DNA of 21,447 nucleotides. It comes from CAYQTO01 sp964420455 (GTDB taxonomy: Bacteria > Sumerlaeota > Sumerlaeia > SLMS01). The stretch lies in contig CAYQTO010000048.1 of the NCBI GenBank assembly GCA_964420455.1, positions 1 through 21,447 on the forward strand. Reading direction: 5' to 3'. The position numbers and the translations under genes were made by a program. Shown piece by piece: positions 7,242 to 15,684 of this stretch. Every line of letters begins with the position of its first letter. The first letter of the stretch is position 1. The notes below the pieces were generated by a model that saw only the letters and a program-made list of their open reading frames with translations, did not search any database and was not told the DNA's origin.

Positions 7242-7979
7242 GTGAACGGACATCCCCAGGACATTGCCGATGGTGCTGCGGTGGAGCAGTTGGAGGAAAG
7301 CCGGCGCCGGTTGGCAGCAGTTGAGGAGCGGGTGGCCCGCGCCTGCGAGCGGGCGGGACGGCCACGGAGCGAGGTGACCTTGCTGGCGGTCGTGAAGAAC
7401 CGGCCGATACCGGTCGTGCGCGGGCTCGTGGAACTCGGCGTGGGCGAGATGGCGGAGAACCGCGTCCAGGACGCCCGGTCGCGGATTCCTTGGGTGGGGG
7501 GCAATGTTCAGTGGCATCTCATCGGTTCCTTACAGACCAACAAGGCAAAGTACATTCCGGGGCTTTTCTCGACCGTGCATTCGGTGGACCGGGCGGAGGT
7601 GGCGGAGGCGCTGGCCCAGGCGATGGAAAAGCGCGCAGCCGGGCAAACTCTCGATGTTTACCTGCAGTTCAACATCGCGGGAGAGGAGCAGAAGCACGGG
7701 GCGACAGAGGAGGAGGCCATGGCCCTGTTGAAAGCCGTGCAGAGCCTCGGGCCTTTGCGCGTGCGCGGACTGATGTGTATGGCTCCGTATTCCGACAATC
7801 CGGAGGATGCCCGTCCAGTTTTTCGGGAACTTCGGCAGTTGCGCGACCGAATGGCGGCAACGTCAGGCCTGGCGCTCGGCCTTTCCATGGGAATGAGCGG
7901 GGACTTTGAGGTCGCCATCGAGGAGGGCGCCACCATCGTCCGGGTCGGGAGCGCGCTCTTCGAGGACCTCGAATCCTGA
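7242..7979 (+). CDS. yggS: YggS-type PLP-binding homeostasis protein (PLPBP/COG0325)
   Basis: This 245-residue protein is typical of the YggS/PROSC family, a PLP-binding TIM-barrel protein that buffers pyridoxal phosphate in the cytosol and has no known enzymatic activity. The PLP lysine is K52 in LLAVVKNRP. Other family signatures are ENRVQDARSR near residue 71, WHLIGSLQTNKAKYI near 90, TVHSVDRAEVAEAL, LQFNIAGEEQKHGA, VRGLMCMAPYSDNPEDARPVF and the C-terminal LSMGMSGDFEVAIEEGATIVRVGSALF. I chose the GTG at 7242 because AAAGGAAAA lies just upstream and no ATG nearby is in frame. Its last 117 bp overlap the 3' end of the convergent YfhO-like gene. Confidence 0.95.
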   Translation: MNGHPQDIADGAAVEQLEESRRRLAAVEERVARACERAGRPRSEVTLLAVVKNRPIPVVRGLVELGVGEMAENRVQDARSRIPWVGGNVQWHLIGSLQTNKAKYIPGLFSTVHSVDRAEVAEALAQAMEKRAAGQTLDVYLQFNIAGEEQKHGATEEEAMALLKAVQSLGPLRVRGLMCMAPYSDNPEDARPVFRELRQLRDRMAATSGLALGLSMGMSGDFEVAIEEGATIVRVGSALFEDLES

Positions 7980-9971
7980 GTAGCGCGGGGCCACCCACCC
8001 GGCTCCGAGCGCCAAAAGGAACGCCACCACGCCCAAGGCCATCCCAGTCGTATAGACGCCGATGGCCCACGAGTCCGGCCGGTATTCCCATCGGATGCGC
8101 GACGTGCCAGGTTCGAGGTAGACAACGCTTGCGAGGGCGGGCTCGGTGATCCTCTCGACCAGCTCATCGTTCAGGTAGATGCGGTGGCCGGGGCCGACGG
8201 TCTCGGCGATCTCCATCGGGCCCGAGACGAGTTTCTCGACTTCGAGGACCTTCACGTTGGCATCGCGGCGGATCCATTCCACGCGTTGCGGCGGCCGGCC
8301 CATCCACGGGCGGACCATGGGGGGCGCCTCGCCCAGTGCGAGGACCGCGCGGCCCTGATCGGGGAACTCCGCCACGACGCGGTTTCGGCCGAGTCCCTCG
8401 CTGCCCGGTTCGACGAGGACATGGGTGACACCCCAGGAGTGAAACCAGTCCATCGAGTTGAACAGGAGATCGCGGTCCCGCTCGGCCTTCGCGGCATAGG
8501 TGATGGGGTGATATCCGTTGAGGGCTCGGCCGCCATGGAGCAGTGGGCGAAGGCTGAGGTCGCTGACGGTGTCGTGGGTTTCGAGGAGGACGTCGCGGTC
8601 GAGGAGCCAAAGGTCCATGGCGCCGGGGAAGGCCACGCGGGTTTGGAAATCCGCCCACGGCTGGCGAAAGAGGAACCATCGGTTGGTGATGGTGAGGTCG
8701 GCGATGGTCACCGCGAGGATCGCGAGGAGGAGCCATGTATAGACGCGGGGACGGGCCCAGCGGCGGCGGGACTCGGCGAGCAGGTCGAGCCCCTGGCCGG
8801 CAAGCACCGCGACGGCCAGCGATGTTCCGGCCATGAAGGTTCCCGGACTCCGAAAGGAATCGAATCCCGGCAGCCAGGAATGGAGGACGCCATAGACCGG
8901 TGTGAATCTCCCGAGGCCGACGACAAGGCAAAGCACGGCGGCGAGCAGCCAGAAAGCGAGCGCACGCAGGCGCCACCAGCCGAGCGCAAGAGCCAAAACG
9001 GCCAGGAGGAGGGGCGGCGCTCCGATGTAGTCGCTCACGATGCGCTCGCCCCAGCGACCTGTATAGACGTCGCCGAAGACCGAGCTGCCCATGTACCGCG
9101 GGAGGAGGTACTCGGGAATCTCGCCGGGGGGATAGCTGGTGGCGGTGGCCTCGGTGAAGTCGACCCCGCCGGCGCGGTTCGACAGGGCTGCCATCTCGAG
9201 GCCCGGGAGCAGTTGGGCCCCTCCGAGCGCGAGACCGAGCCCCAGGGCGAAGAGGATGCCGGCCAGATGGCGGCCCCACCACGGACGGAGCAGCGGGCGT
9301 CTATACAGCTCCCATGCGCCCCATCCGGCCGACAGCGCGATTCCGAGGTAGGCGACCTGGGGATGGCCGGAGAGGAGCATGAGCCCCAGCCCGAGAGCCA
9401 CAAGGGCGAAGCCCCAGGCACGACGACCAAAGTGATGCGGGTCCGAGGCCAGCGCGGCGCCCGCGACCATCCAGGGAAGCCAGCCGAGGGCCATGACCTT
9501 CTGGAAGTGGCCCGCATGGACGAGCGTCACCACATGGCCGCACAACATCCAGACCATACCTGTATAGACGGCCGCGGGAAAGCGCATGCGGAGCGCGCGA
9601 CCGAGGACGAGCCCGCCGATCCCGCCGATCCACAGAGCCAGGATCCATGCGGCCTTTTGCGCCGCGGGGTAGGGCAACGCGAAGAACGGCGCGACGCCCG
9701 GGGCGAGCGGCGTCCACAGGAACGCGCCCACGGTCGGCAGGCCGCCATGAAGCCCGCTGATCCAAAGGGGGATCGTCAGCGGGTCGGCAGCGAGTTGTTG
9801 CTGGACCCAGAGGTGGACCACCGCATCGTGAAAGACGGTGTCGCGACCGTAAAGGAACCAATCGCCCTCGAACGGCGCGATGTCGCGGACCATGACGAGG
9901 AGTTGGAAAACGGCAAGGGCCAGATAGCCCATCGCGGCGAGGACCCATGCCGCCGTCGATCCGGGTTTCAT
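7863..9971 (-). CDS. YfhO-like multi-spanning membrane protein
   Basis: This 702-residue integral membrane protein has roughly a dozen hydrophobic segments, an extracytoplasmic loop after the first segment (FEGDWFLYGRDTVFHDAVVH), and a C-terminal soluble portion followed by a last segment (GVVAFLLALGAGWVA). The blocks GRFTPVYGVLHSWLPGFDSF and RSPGTFMAGTSLAVAVLAGQ match the YfhO family (PF09586), whose members are GT-C-like proteins linked to glycosylation of wall polymers or lipids. The ATG at 9971 overlaps the stop of the GT39-like gene by 4 nt (ATGA), so they are one operon. The last 40 or so residues are simply the antisense of yggS. Five GTCTATAC/GTATAGAC sites fall inside this gene, the densest cluster in the window. 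Confidence 0.85.
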   Translation of the reverse strand: MKPGSTAAWVLAAMGYLALAVFQLLVMVRDIAPFEGDWFLYGRDTVFHDAVVHLWVQQQLAADPLTIPLWISGLHGGLPTVGAFLWTPLAPGVAPFFALPYPAAQKAAWILALWIGGIGGLVLGRALRMRFPAAVYTGMVWMLCGHVVTLVHAGHFQKVMALGWLPWMVAGAALASDPHHFGRRAWGFALVALGLGLMLLSGHPQVAYLGIALSAGWGAWELYRRPLLRPWWGRHLAGILFALGLGLALGGAQLLPGLEMAALSNRAGGVDFTEATATSYPPGEIPEYLLPRYMGSSVFGDVYTGRWGERIVSDYIGAPPLLLAVLALALGWWRLRALAFWLLAAVLCLVVGLGRFTPVYGVLHSWLPGFDSFRSPGTFMAGTSLAVAVLAGQGLDLLAESRRRWARPRVYTWLLLAILAVTIADLTITNRWFLFRQPWADFQTRVAFPGAMDLWLLDRDVLLETHDTVSDLSLRPLLHGGRALNGYHPITYAAKAERDRDLLFNSMDWFHSWGVTHVLVEPGSEGLGRNRVVAEFPDQGRAVLALGEAPPMVRPWMGRPPQRVEWIRRDANVKVLEVEKLVSGPMEIAETVGPGHRIYLNDELVERITEPALASVVYLEPGTSRIRWEYRPDSWAIGVYTTGMALGVVAFLLALGAGWVAPRYSGFEVLEERAPDPDDGGALLDGDLKVPAHSHGKAERQA
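8050..8057 (-). repeat. GTCTATAC site 6
   Basis: In the last transmembrane region of the YfhO-like protein, read GTC TAT ACG in AIGVYTTGM. Confidence 0.9.
8737..8744 (-). repeat. GTCTATAC site 7
   Basis: In the YfhO-like gene, read GTC TAT ACA in RPRVYTWLL. Confidence 0.9.
9061..9068 (-). repeat. GTCTATAC site 8
   Basis: In the YfhO-like gene, read GTC TAT ACA in FGDVYTGRW. Confidence 0.9.
9299..9306 (+). repeat. GTCTATAC site 9, reversed relative to its gene
   Basis: The only copy opposed to its gene. The YfhO-like coding strand reads CTG TAT AGA C in WELYRRPL, which uses an AGA arginine codon in a GC-rich gene. Confidence 0.9.
9562..9569 (-). repeat. GTCTATAC site 10
   Basis: In the YfhO-like gene, read GTC TAT ACA in PAAVYTGMV. 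Confidence 0.9.
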
Positions 9972-11254
9972 GGTTCCATTCGCCGCATGACGTCGGCTCG
10001 CATGCAGCCCAGGCGGGGAATCACGTAGATGAGAAAGATCGCGCTGTAGATACAGAAGAAGGGAACAACCGGGAGCCTGTAACGAGGATGGATGACCATC
10101 ATCGCGTGAAAGAAGAACCAGTAGGCGCAGATGCCGAGGACGAGGAGGCGGTCCGACCGGTCGGTATGGCGGGCAAAGAAGAGACCGCCGAGTGTTGCGA
10201 GGACATAGAGCATCCACTGCCAGGAGATAAGGCCTTCGACGATAAGGATATCGTTGGGCGCGGCGTTGGGATCTTCGGCAAACTGGAGTGCGGGATTGGC
10301 GAACCAGGGCCACTGGGCGAGCCCCCAATGCCACAGGCGCGGAAAACACCTTAGTAACGATCGGAGAGGCTGCTCGCGGAGTTCACGGAGGAACTCCTCG
10401 CGCCCATTGTTGTAGGTTGCGACGGGATCGTTGGGATCGAGGCCGATTTCGCGACGGATAGGATGGTCCGGTGCCACGTACCAGAATGTTCCAAACCGGT
10501 TGTTGCCGAGTGCGAGATTGTCCCCGGAACTCATGGAAATTGGAAAGACGAACCCGAACTGCTGGTAGTTTCGGTAGGTCCATGCGGAAACCGGGAGCAT
10601 GAACCCAAGAAGGCAAAGAAAGAGATAGCTTTCCATACGCAGGCGGCGGCGCCAGTCCCACGCCAGCCAGAAAAGAAGGCCGATCATCAGGAACGGTATG
10701 AGGGCAATGATCGTTCCCCGGACGAGGGCGGCCACACCGAATACCAATCCAGCCAGAAGAAAGCGCCACCAGCGTGAGGTAGGGGTTTGGTCGATCATCA
10801 GGGCAACGCCCAGAAGAAGCAGGAAGATGAAGGGATTTTCCGAGAGTAGTTGGGAAGGCAGAACGAGAAGATCCCAGACCCATCCGACAAGAATCATCCC
10901 GAGAAGGCCGACGGACTCATTGTAGAGCCGCATGCCGATATAGGCGGTCAGCAGAAGGGTACCGGCGAAGACAACGAGGTTGGCGGCCATAACGGCCGTG
11001 ACCGACTGGCCAAAAAGGAGAACGACACCGGCAACGAAGGCGGCGTAGCCGGGTGCGGCGTAGCCCTCCGGCCGGTCTGCGGTACCGAAGATACCGCTTT
11101 CGGCCATGCTCGTGCCGAGTTCCCAGTAAGAGGCGGCGTCGTGGATGGGTTCGGCGGGCATCAGGAGAAATGCCACCATGGCGGGAAGGTAGGCCAGGGC
11201 GAAGGCGAGTCCCCATCGTGCGGAGCGACTGGTGGGGAGGAGGGTTTCGACCAT
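9968..11254 (-). CDS. GT-C family glycosyltransferase (ArnT/PMT-like, GT39/GT83 type)
   Basis: This 428-residue polytopic membrane enzyme has the hallmark layout of polyprenyl-phosphate-sugar-dependent transferases. A first transmembrane helix (about 14-33) is followed by a periplasmic loop with the putative catalytic aspartate D39 (PIHDAASYWELG), then RPEGYAAPGYAAFVAGVVLL. Around nine more hydrophobic segments follow. Such enzymes move mannose or another sugar from a lipid carrier to a protein, lipid A or a polymer outside the cytoplasm; the acceptor cannot be read from sequence. Its ATG lies 12 bp after the upstream TAG, with TAGGAG as the likely ribosome-binding site overlapping that stop. 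The upstream gene could plausibly make its lipid-linked sugar donor. Confidence 0.85.
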   Translation of the reverse strand: MVETLLPTSRSARWGLAFALAYLPAMVAFLLMPAEPIHDAASYWELGTSMAESGIFGTADRPEGYAAPGYAAFVAGVVLLFGQSVTAVMAANLVVFAGTLLLTAYIGMRLYNESVGLLGMILVGWVWDLLVLPSQLLSENPFIFLLLLGVALMIDQTPTSRWWRFLLAGLVFGVAALVRGTIIALIPFLMIGLLFWLAWDWRRRLRMESYLFLCLLGFMLPVSAWTYRNYQQFGFVFPISMSSGDNLALGNNRFGTFWYVAPDHPIRREIGLDPNDPVATYNNGREEFLRELREQPLRSLLRCFPRLWHWGLAQWPWFANPALQFAEDPNAAPNDILIVEGLISWQWMLYVLATLGGLFFARHTDRSDRLLVLGICAYWFFFHAMMVIHPRYRLPVVPFFCIYSAIFLIYVIPRLGCMRADVMRRMEP

Positions 11255-11266
11255 GGAGGGCTGCTC

Positions 11267-12670
11267 CTACCGTCGTTTCAGCTTCAGCCGCAGGAAGCCC
11301 TGCCAGCAGCGTTTGAGGAGGATGGCGGCGTGGCGGAGGGGGCGCATCTTGGACTGGCCGGCGGTGCGGGCGCGGTAGTGGACCGGGACCTCGAGGATCT
11401 TGAGGTTCTCCTCGGCGGCGCCAAAGAGAAGGTCGAAGTCGCCCCAGGGGTCGCCACCCATGCGGATATATTTATAGTCGGCCTTGAGGAGGCACTTGGT
11501 GCCGCAGAGGGTGTCGCTGACGCGCTGGCGCAGGAGCCAGGTCATGATGACGCTGAAGGCGAAGTTGCCGAGGAGGTTGGCGAAGCGCATGGCCTGTTGT
11601 TCCATGGGATAGACGAGGCGGGTGCCGTTGGCAAAGTCGCAGAGGCCGTCGGCGATGGGCTTGTAGAAGAGGGGGAGCTCCTCGGGCATGACGGTCATGT
11701 CGGCGTCGAGGATCATGAGCACGTCGCCGTTGGCGCGGTCAAAGCCGAGCTTCACCGCGTTTCCTTTTCCGCGGTTCTTGCGGCAGGTGATGAGACGGAC
11801 GCGGGGGTCGGCCTTCATGACTTCGCGGACGGCGTCGGCGGTGCCATCGGTGGATCCGTCGTTGACGAAGAGGATTTCGGTGCCGGCGCCCATGTCGGGG
11901 GTGCGGCGGGCGCACTCGGCCACATTGCCTTCCTCATTGTGGCAGGGGATGACGACGGAAACGGTGAGGTTGCGGCGTGCGTCGAGGGTGAAGTCGTGGA
12001 CCTTTTCGGCGACGAGGGTCTGGATGGCGCAGAGGCGGTTCACGATGGGGAGCGCCTCGGCGACTCGGTTGATGGGGTCGCTGAGGAGGGGGATGCGGCG
12101 GGGAACGAGCATCTTCGCGCCGGACCGGACGAGGCGGAATCCGGTCAGTTGGAGCATGTTGATAAGGTCGCGGTTGGGGAGGAAGTTGTGGGGGCCCTCG
12201 GGCATCTTGAGGTCGAGGCGTTCGGCGACCGCAAAGATGGGATCCCACAGGGGGTTGATGGTGCTGAGGCACATGCGGCCGCCGAGGCGGAGGGAGGCGT
12301 TGACGGCCTGGTAGAGTTTGAGGACGTCGGTGATGTGATCGACGACGTCGGCGAGGATGGCGACGTCGAAGTCGTTGGCACCGGGGAGGGGTTCCTCAGC
12401 GTCGTGAACGTGGAAGGTAACGGCGGGGAACTTGCGGCGGGCGCGGGCGATCATGCCGTGGGAGATGTCCAGGCCGACGCGTTCGCGGCCGGGCATCACG
12501 CCGATGATGCCGCCGGTGCCACAGGCGAATTCGATGACGCGGGCGTTGCGCTTGATGTGGGAGGCGTAGAAGGCTTTGAGGGTGTCGTGATAGTAGGAGT
12601 TCTTGGCCTTCCAGTAGTCATACCGGTCGGCGATGGATTCAAAGTGCGCCTTGATGTCGGCCTTGTTCAC
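11267..12670 (-). CDS. SAM methyltransferase - GT2 (DPM1-like) fusion
   Basis: The protein has 467 residues in two domains. Residues 1 to about 225 are a class I SAM-dependent methyltransferase, with motif I VIEFACGTGG near 45, GLDISHGMIARARRKFP, DFDVAILADVVDH and LRLGGRMCLSTINP. From about residue 235 a GT-A family 2 glycosyltransferase follows. It has SVVIPCHNEEGNV, ILFVNDGSTDGT, RKNRGKGNAVKLG and the metal-binding DAD near 321-323, with a DTLCGTKCLLKA acceptor region. The GT2 half resembles polyprenyl-phosphate mannose/glucose synthases without C-terminal membrane helices. The inferred job is making and perhaps methylating a lipid-linked sugar for the downstream GT-C enzyme. It starts at a GTG (12670) with no clear SD. 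The linker shows no stop or frame change, so the fusion looks genuine. Confidence 0.9.
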   Translation of the reverse strand: MNKADIKAHFESIADRYDYWKAKNSYYHDTLKAFYASHIKRNARVIEFACGTGGIIGVMPGRERVGLDISHGMIARARRKFPAVTFHVHDAEEPLPGANDFDVAILADVVDHITDVLKLYQAVNASLRLGGRMCLSTINPLWDPIFAVAERLDLKMPEGPHNFLPNRDLINMLQLTGFRLVRSGAKMLVPRRIPLLSDPINRVAEALPIVNRLCAIQTLVAEKVHDFTLDARRNLTVSVVIPCHNEEGNVAECARRTPDMGAGTEILFVNDGSTDGTADAVREVMKADPRVRLITCRKNRGKGNAVKLGFDRANGDVLMILDADMTVMPEELPLFYKPIADGLCDFANGTRLVYPMEQQAMRFANLLGNFAFSVIMTWLLRQRVSDTLCGTKCLLKADYKYIRMGGDPWGDFDLLFGAAEENLKILEVPVHYRARTAGQSKMRPLRHAAILLKRCWQGFLRLKLKRR

Positions 12671-12757
12671 GGGGGCGGGATCGCGTGGTGGATTGGTCGC
12701 GTGGTATTGGCGCTGGTATGGGGCAGGACAACCCTGAACTCGGGGGGGGCGCGAGGG

Positions 12758-15145
12758 TCAGGCGCGGGGCTGCGGGGCGGAGGGGCGGGGTCGCTTGCGC
12801 TGGGGCTGGCGGCAGGGAGGCGCGTCGAGGAGGAACTCGAGCACCTGCATGAAGTCGGCGACGGGGTGGAAGGTGAGGCGTTTGCGGACTTCCTCGGGGA
12901 GGTCGGAGATCTCGGGGGTGTGTTCCTCGGGGAGGAGGACGTGGCGGATGCCGTGGCGATAGGCGGCGAGGGCCTTTTCCTTGAGGCCGCCGATCTTGAG
13001 GATGTGGCCGCGAAGGGTCATCTCGCCGGTCATGGCGGCGTCTTGGCGGACCGGTTTTTCGGCGAGGATGGAGGCGAGGGAGGAGGCGAGGGCGATGCCG
13101 GCGGAGGGACCGTCCTTGGGGATGGCGCCCTCGGGGAGGTGGATGTGGATATCGAGGGTGTTGTGAAAGCCGGGCGGGATGTTGAGCTCGCGGGCGTGGG
13201 AGCGGATGAAGCTGAGGGCGGTGTTGGCGCTTTCCTTCATGACGTCGCCGAGGGTGCCGGTGAGGAGGAGCTTGCCGGTGCCGGCCATGGTGCGCGATTC
13301 GACGTGGAGGAGTTCGCCGCCGGCCTCGGTCCAGGCGAGGCCGATCGCATTGCCGATCTCGGGGCGGCGGGCGAGGGGCCGGTCCGGGTAGGGCTCGGGG
13401 CCGAGGAATTCGCGGAGGGTGGCGGGGGTGAGGGAAACCCGTCCCGGCTGGCGATTTTCCTCCTCGGCGTCGACAACGCGACGGGCGATCTTGCGGCAGA
13501 CGGAGTTGATTTCGCGCTCGAGGTTTCGAACCCCCGACTCGCGCGTATACCCGCGAATAAGGAGTTGGAGGACGGCCTTCTGGAAGGTGGCCTGGCGTTG
13601 CTTGAGGCCGGCGGCCTGGAGGGCCTTGGGGACGAGGAAGCGGCGGGCGATCTCGAGCTTCTCGAGGTCTGTATAGCCGGAGAGGCGGATGATCTCCATG
13701 CGGTCGAGGAGGGGCGGTGGGATGCCGGCGGTGGTGTTCGCGGTGGTGATGAACATGACCTCGGAGAGGTTGTAGTCGACCTCGAGGTAGTGGTCGACGA
13801 AGGCGTCGTTCTGTTCGGGGTCGAGTACTTCGAGGAGGGCGGAGGAGGGGTCGCCGCGGAAGTCGGAAGACATCTTGTCGATCTCGTCGAGGAGGAGGAC
13901 CGGGTTGACGGTGCCGGCCTTCTTCATGGACTGGACGATCTTTCCGGGCATGGCGCCGATGTAGGTGCGGCGGTGGCCGCGGATTTCGGCCTCGTCATGG
14001 ACGCCGCCGAGGGAGATGCGGACAAAGCGGCGATCGATGCAGCGGGCGATGGAGCGGGCGAGGGAGGTCTTGCCGACGCCCGGGGGTCCGACGAAGCAGA
14101 GGATGGGGCCTCGTGTCTTGCGGGCGAGTTTGACCACGGCGAGGTACTCGACGATGCGCTGCTTGGCCTTCTCGAGGCCGTAGTGATCCTCGTCGAGGAT
14201 GGCGGCGGCGGCGCGGAGGTCGATGCGGTCGGCGGAGCGAGCCTTCCAGGGGACCTCGGTGAGCCAGCCGATGAAGGTGCGGGCGACGGTGGCCTCGGGG
14301 GAGTAGGGGGCCATGCGGGCGAGGCGCTCGAGTTCCTTCTCGGCCTTGGCGCGGGCGTCCACGGGCATGCCCGATTCGGCGATCTGCTCGCGGAGCTCCT
14401 CGATCTCGCGGTTGTCGTCCCCGGTTCCGAGTTCGCGCTCGATGGCCTTCATCTGCTCGTTGAGGAAGTATTCGCGCTGGGTCTCGCCGATCTGCGAGCG
14501 CACCTGCGAGACGATCTGGTCCTCGAGTTCCATGACCTGGATTTCCTTTTCCAGGTTGGCGTTGAGGAGCATGAACTTCTCCTCGAGGGCGGATACTTCG
14601 AGGACGCGCTGCTTTTCCGCGAGGCGGAAATCGACGTAGTTGGCAACGGCATAGAGGACGGCGAGGGGATCCTCAAGATCGTTGATGGAGCGCTGGAGGT
14701 CCTCGGGAATCTTTTCAGAGAGTTGCGTGTAGCGCTCGAAGAGGGAGAGGGTGGTGCGGCGGTAGGCCTGGCCAGTGGCGTCGTCGAGGAGCTTGATATC
14801 GAGGCGGACGAGGAGGGCCTGGAGCTGGTCGCCTTCGTCCATGAAGTCGACGGCGCGGGCGGCGTAGATGCCCTCGACGAGGATCTTCTGGCTGCCGTCG
14901 GGGACGCGGAGGACCTGGAGGACTTCGGCGACGCAGCCGACGCGGTAGAGGTCGGGGGGCGAGGGCTGTTCCGCCTCGAAGTCGCGCTGGCCACAGAGGA
15001 AGATTCGTTTGTCGGAGATGAGGGAGGTCTCAATGGCCGCGAGGCCCCGTGGCCTGTTGACGAAGAGGGGGGTGACGGCTCCCGGAAAGACGAGGGAGTC
15101 CTTCAGGGGAAGGACGGGGAGAAGCGCTGACTCAAAGGGTTCCAT
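12758..15145 (-). CDS. lon: ATP-dependent protease Lon
   Basis: This 795-residue cytosolic AAA+ serine protease degrades misfolded and regulatory proteins. The order is an N-terminal substrate-binding LON domain (LLPVLPLKDSLVFPGAVTPL), a coiled helical region, AAA+ with Walker A GPPGVGKTS near residue 352 and Walker B VLLLDEIDKM, a sensor region, then the protease domain. The catalytic serine is in PKDGPSAGIALAS near 680 and the lysine in GGLKEKALAAYRHG near 722, so the Ser-Lys dyad is intact. The length is usual for Lon. I prefer the ATG at 15145 because it begins the conserved N-terminus; a further 21-residue extension to 15208 is Arg/Pro-rich and unconvincing. No clear SD precedes it. It contains no exact GTCTATAC copy, only near-matches. 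Confidence 0.97.
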   Translation of the reverse strand: MEPFESALLPVLPLKDSLVFPGAVTPLFVNRPRGLAAIETSLISDKRIFLCGQRDFEAEQPSPPDLYRVGCVAEVLQVLRVPDGSQKILVEGIYAARAVDFMDEGDQLQALLVRLDIKLLDDATGQAYRRTTLSLFERYTQLSEKIPEDLQRSINDLEDPLAVLYAVANYVDFRLAEKQRVLEVSALEEKFMLLNANLEKEIQVMELEDQIVSQVRSQIGETQREYFLNEQMKAIERELGTGDDNREIEELREQIAESGMPVDARAKAEKELERLARMAPYSPEATVARTFIGWLTEVPWKARSADRIDLRAAAAILDEDHYGLEKAKQRIVEYLAVVKLARKTRGPILCFVGPPGVGKTSLARSIARCIDRRFVRISLGGVHDEAEIRGHRRTYIGAMPGKIVQSMKKAGTVNPVLLLDEIDKMSSDFRGDPSSALLEVLDPEQNDAFVDHYLEVDYNLSEVMFITTANTTAGIPPPLLDRMEIIRLSGYTDLEKLEIARRFLVPKALQAAGLKQRQATFQKAVLQLLIRGYTRESGVRNLEREINSVCRKIARRVVDAEEENRQPGRVSLTPATLREFLGPEPYPDRPLARRPEIGNAIGLAWTEAGGELLHVESRTMAGTGKLLLTGTLGDVMKESANTALSFIRSHARELNIPPGFHNTLDIHIHLPEGAIPKDGPSAGIALASSLASILAEKPVRQDAAMTGEMTLRGHILKIGGLKEKALAAYRHGIRHVLLPEEHTPEISDLPEEVRKRLTFHPVADFMQVLEFLLDAPPCRQPQRKRPRPSAPQPRA

Positions 15146-15196
15146 GCGGGGCGATCGGTGGGGGCCGCCGGGTGGCTGGCGAACCGCCGAGGAGTA

Positions 15197-15225
15197 TTGA
15201 CGAGGCAACGGGCGCGGCCGATACG
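15197..15225 (+). promoter_or_regulatory. Candidate sigma70-type promoter for cdd
   Basis: TTGACG (15197-15202) matches the -35 consensus at five of six positions. A 17-bp spacer leads to GATACG (15220-15225), a weak -10. It lies about 30 bp ahead of the cdd start in the lon/cdd divergent gap. The spacing is right but the -10 is poor. Confidence 0.35.
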
Positions 15226-15255
15226 TTGTCCAGCAAAACCTTGGAGGAAGCGGCG

Positions 15256-15684
15256 ATGGATTCCCCTATGACCGGCGGCCGTTTGGACGAGGAGATATAC
15301 AGGCGCCTGCTGGCGGCGGCGCGCGAGGCTCAAGGGCGGGCCCACGCGCCCTACTCGGGATTTTCCGTGGGGGCGGCGGTGCTGACGGAAAACGGGGCGA
15401 TCGTTGGCGGATGCAACGTGGAGAACGCGAGCTACGGCCTGACGAACTGCGCGGAGCGGACCGCCGTTTTTCGTGCGGTGGCAGAGGGCGCCGGGCGGCC
15501 GGTTGCCTGCCTGGTCATCGGCCCCACGGAACGCCCGCTCACGCCCTGTGGGGCCTGCCGCCAGGTCCTCCTCGAGTTCAACCCCGCCATGCGGGTGGTT
15601 TGTGTCGGATCCGGCGGCGAGCGGCTCGAGACCACCGCCCGCGAGCTTCTTCCCAACTCCTTCGGGGCGGAAGACCTTGCCTGA
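15256..15684 (+). CDS. cdd: Cytidine deaminase, small three-cysteine type
   Basis: This 142-residue enzyme hydrolyses cytidine and deoxycytidine to uridine and deoxyuridine in pyrimidine salvage. The zinc site is complete: C65 and E67 in TNCAERT, and C98 and C101 in PCGACRQ, typical of the homotetrameric class. HAPYSGFSVGAAVLTENG and GCNVENASYGL are the usual substrate-pocket blocks. The start at ATG 15256 is preceded by GGAGG; the frame is open to 15172, but that part is not conserved. It is divergent from lon, and its stop overlaps the TTG start of the next gene by 8 nt, so the two are coupled. Confidence 0.96.
   Translation: MDSPMTGGRLDEEIYRRLLAAAREAQGRAHAPYSGFSVGAAVLTENGAIVGGCNVENASYGLTNCAERTAVFRAVAEGAGRPVACLVIGPTERPLTPCGACRQVLLEFNPAMRVVCVGSGGERLETTARELLPNSFGAEDLA

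Noticed and set aside
13545..13676. GTATAC and GTATAGCC in lon, GTATAGGC in hflC and GTATACAG at 3241 as further motif copies
   Set aside because: They differ at one or more core positions. I counted only exact matches, because including near-misses would inflate the signal.
10850..15130. A 1426-codon open frame on the plus strand
   Set aside because: It is the antisense of lon, the methyltransferase-GT2 gene and part of the GT-C gene. Its Gly/Val/Ala/Glu-only composition is the usual mirror of GC-rich codons, and lon itself is unmistakable on the other strand.
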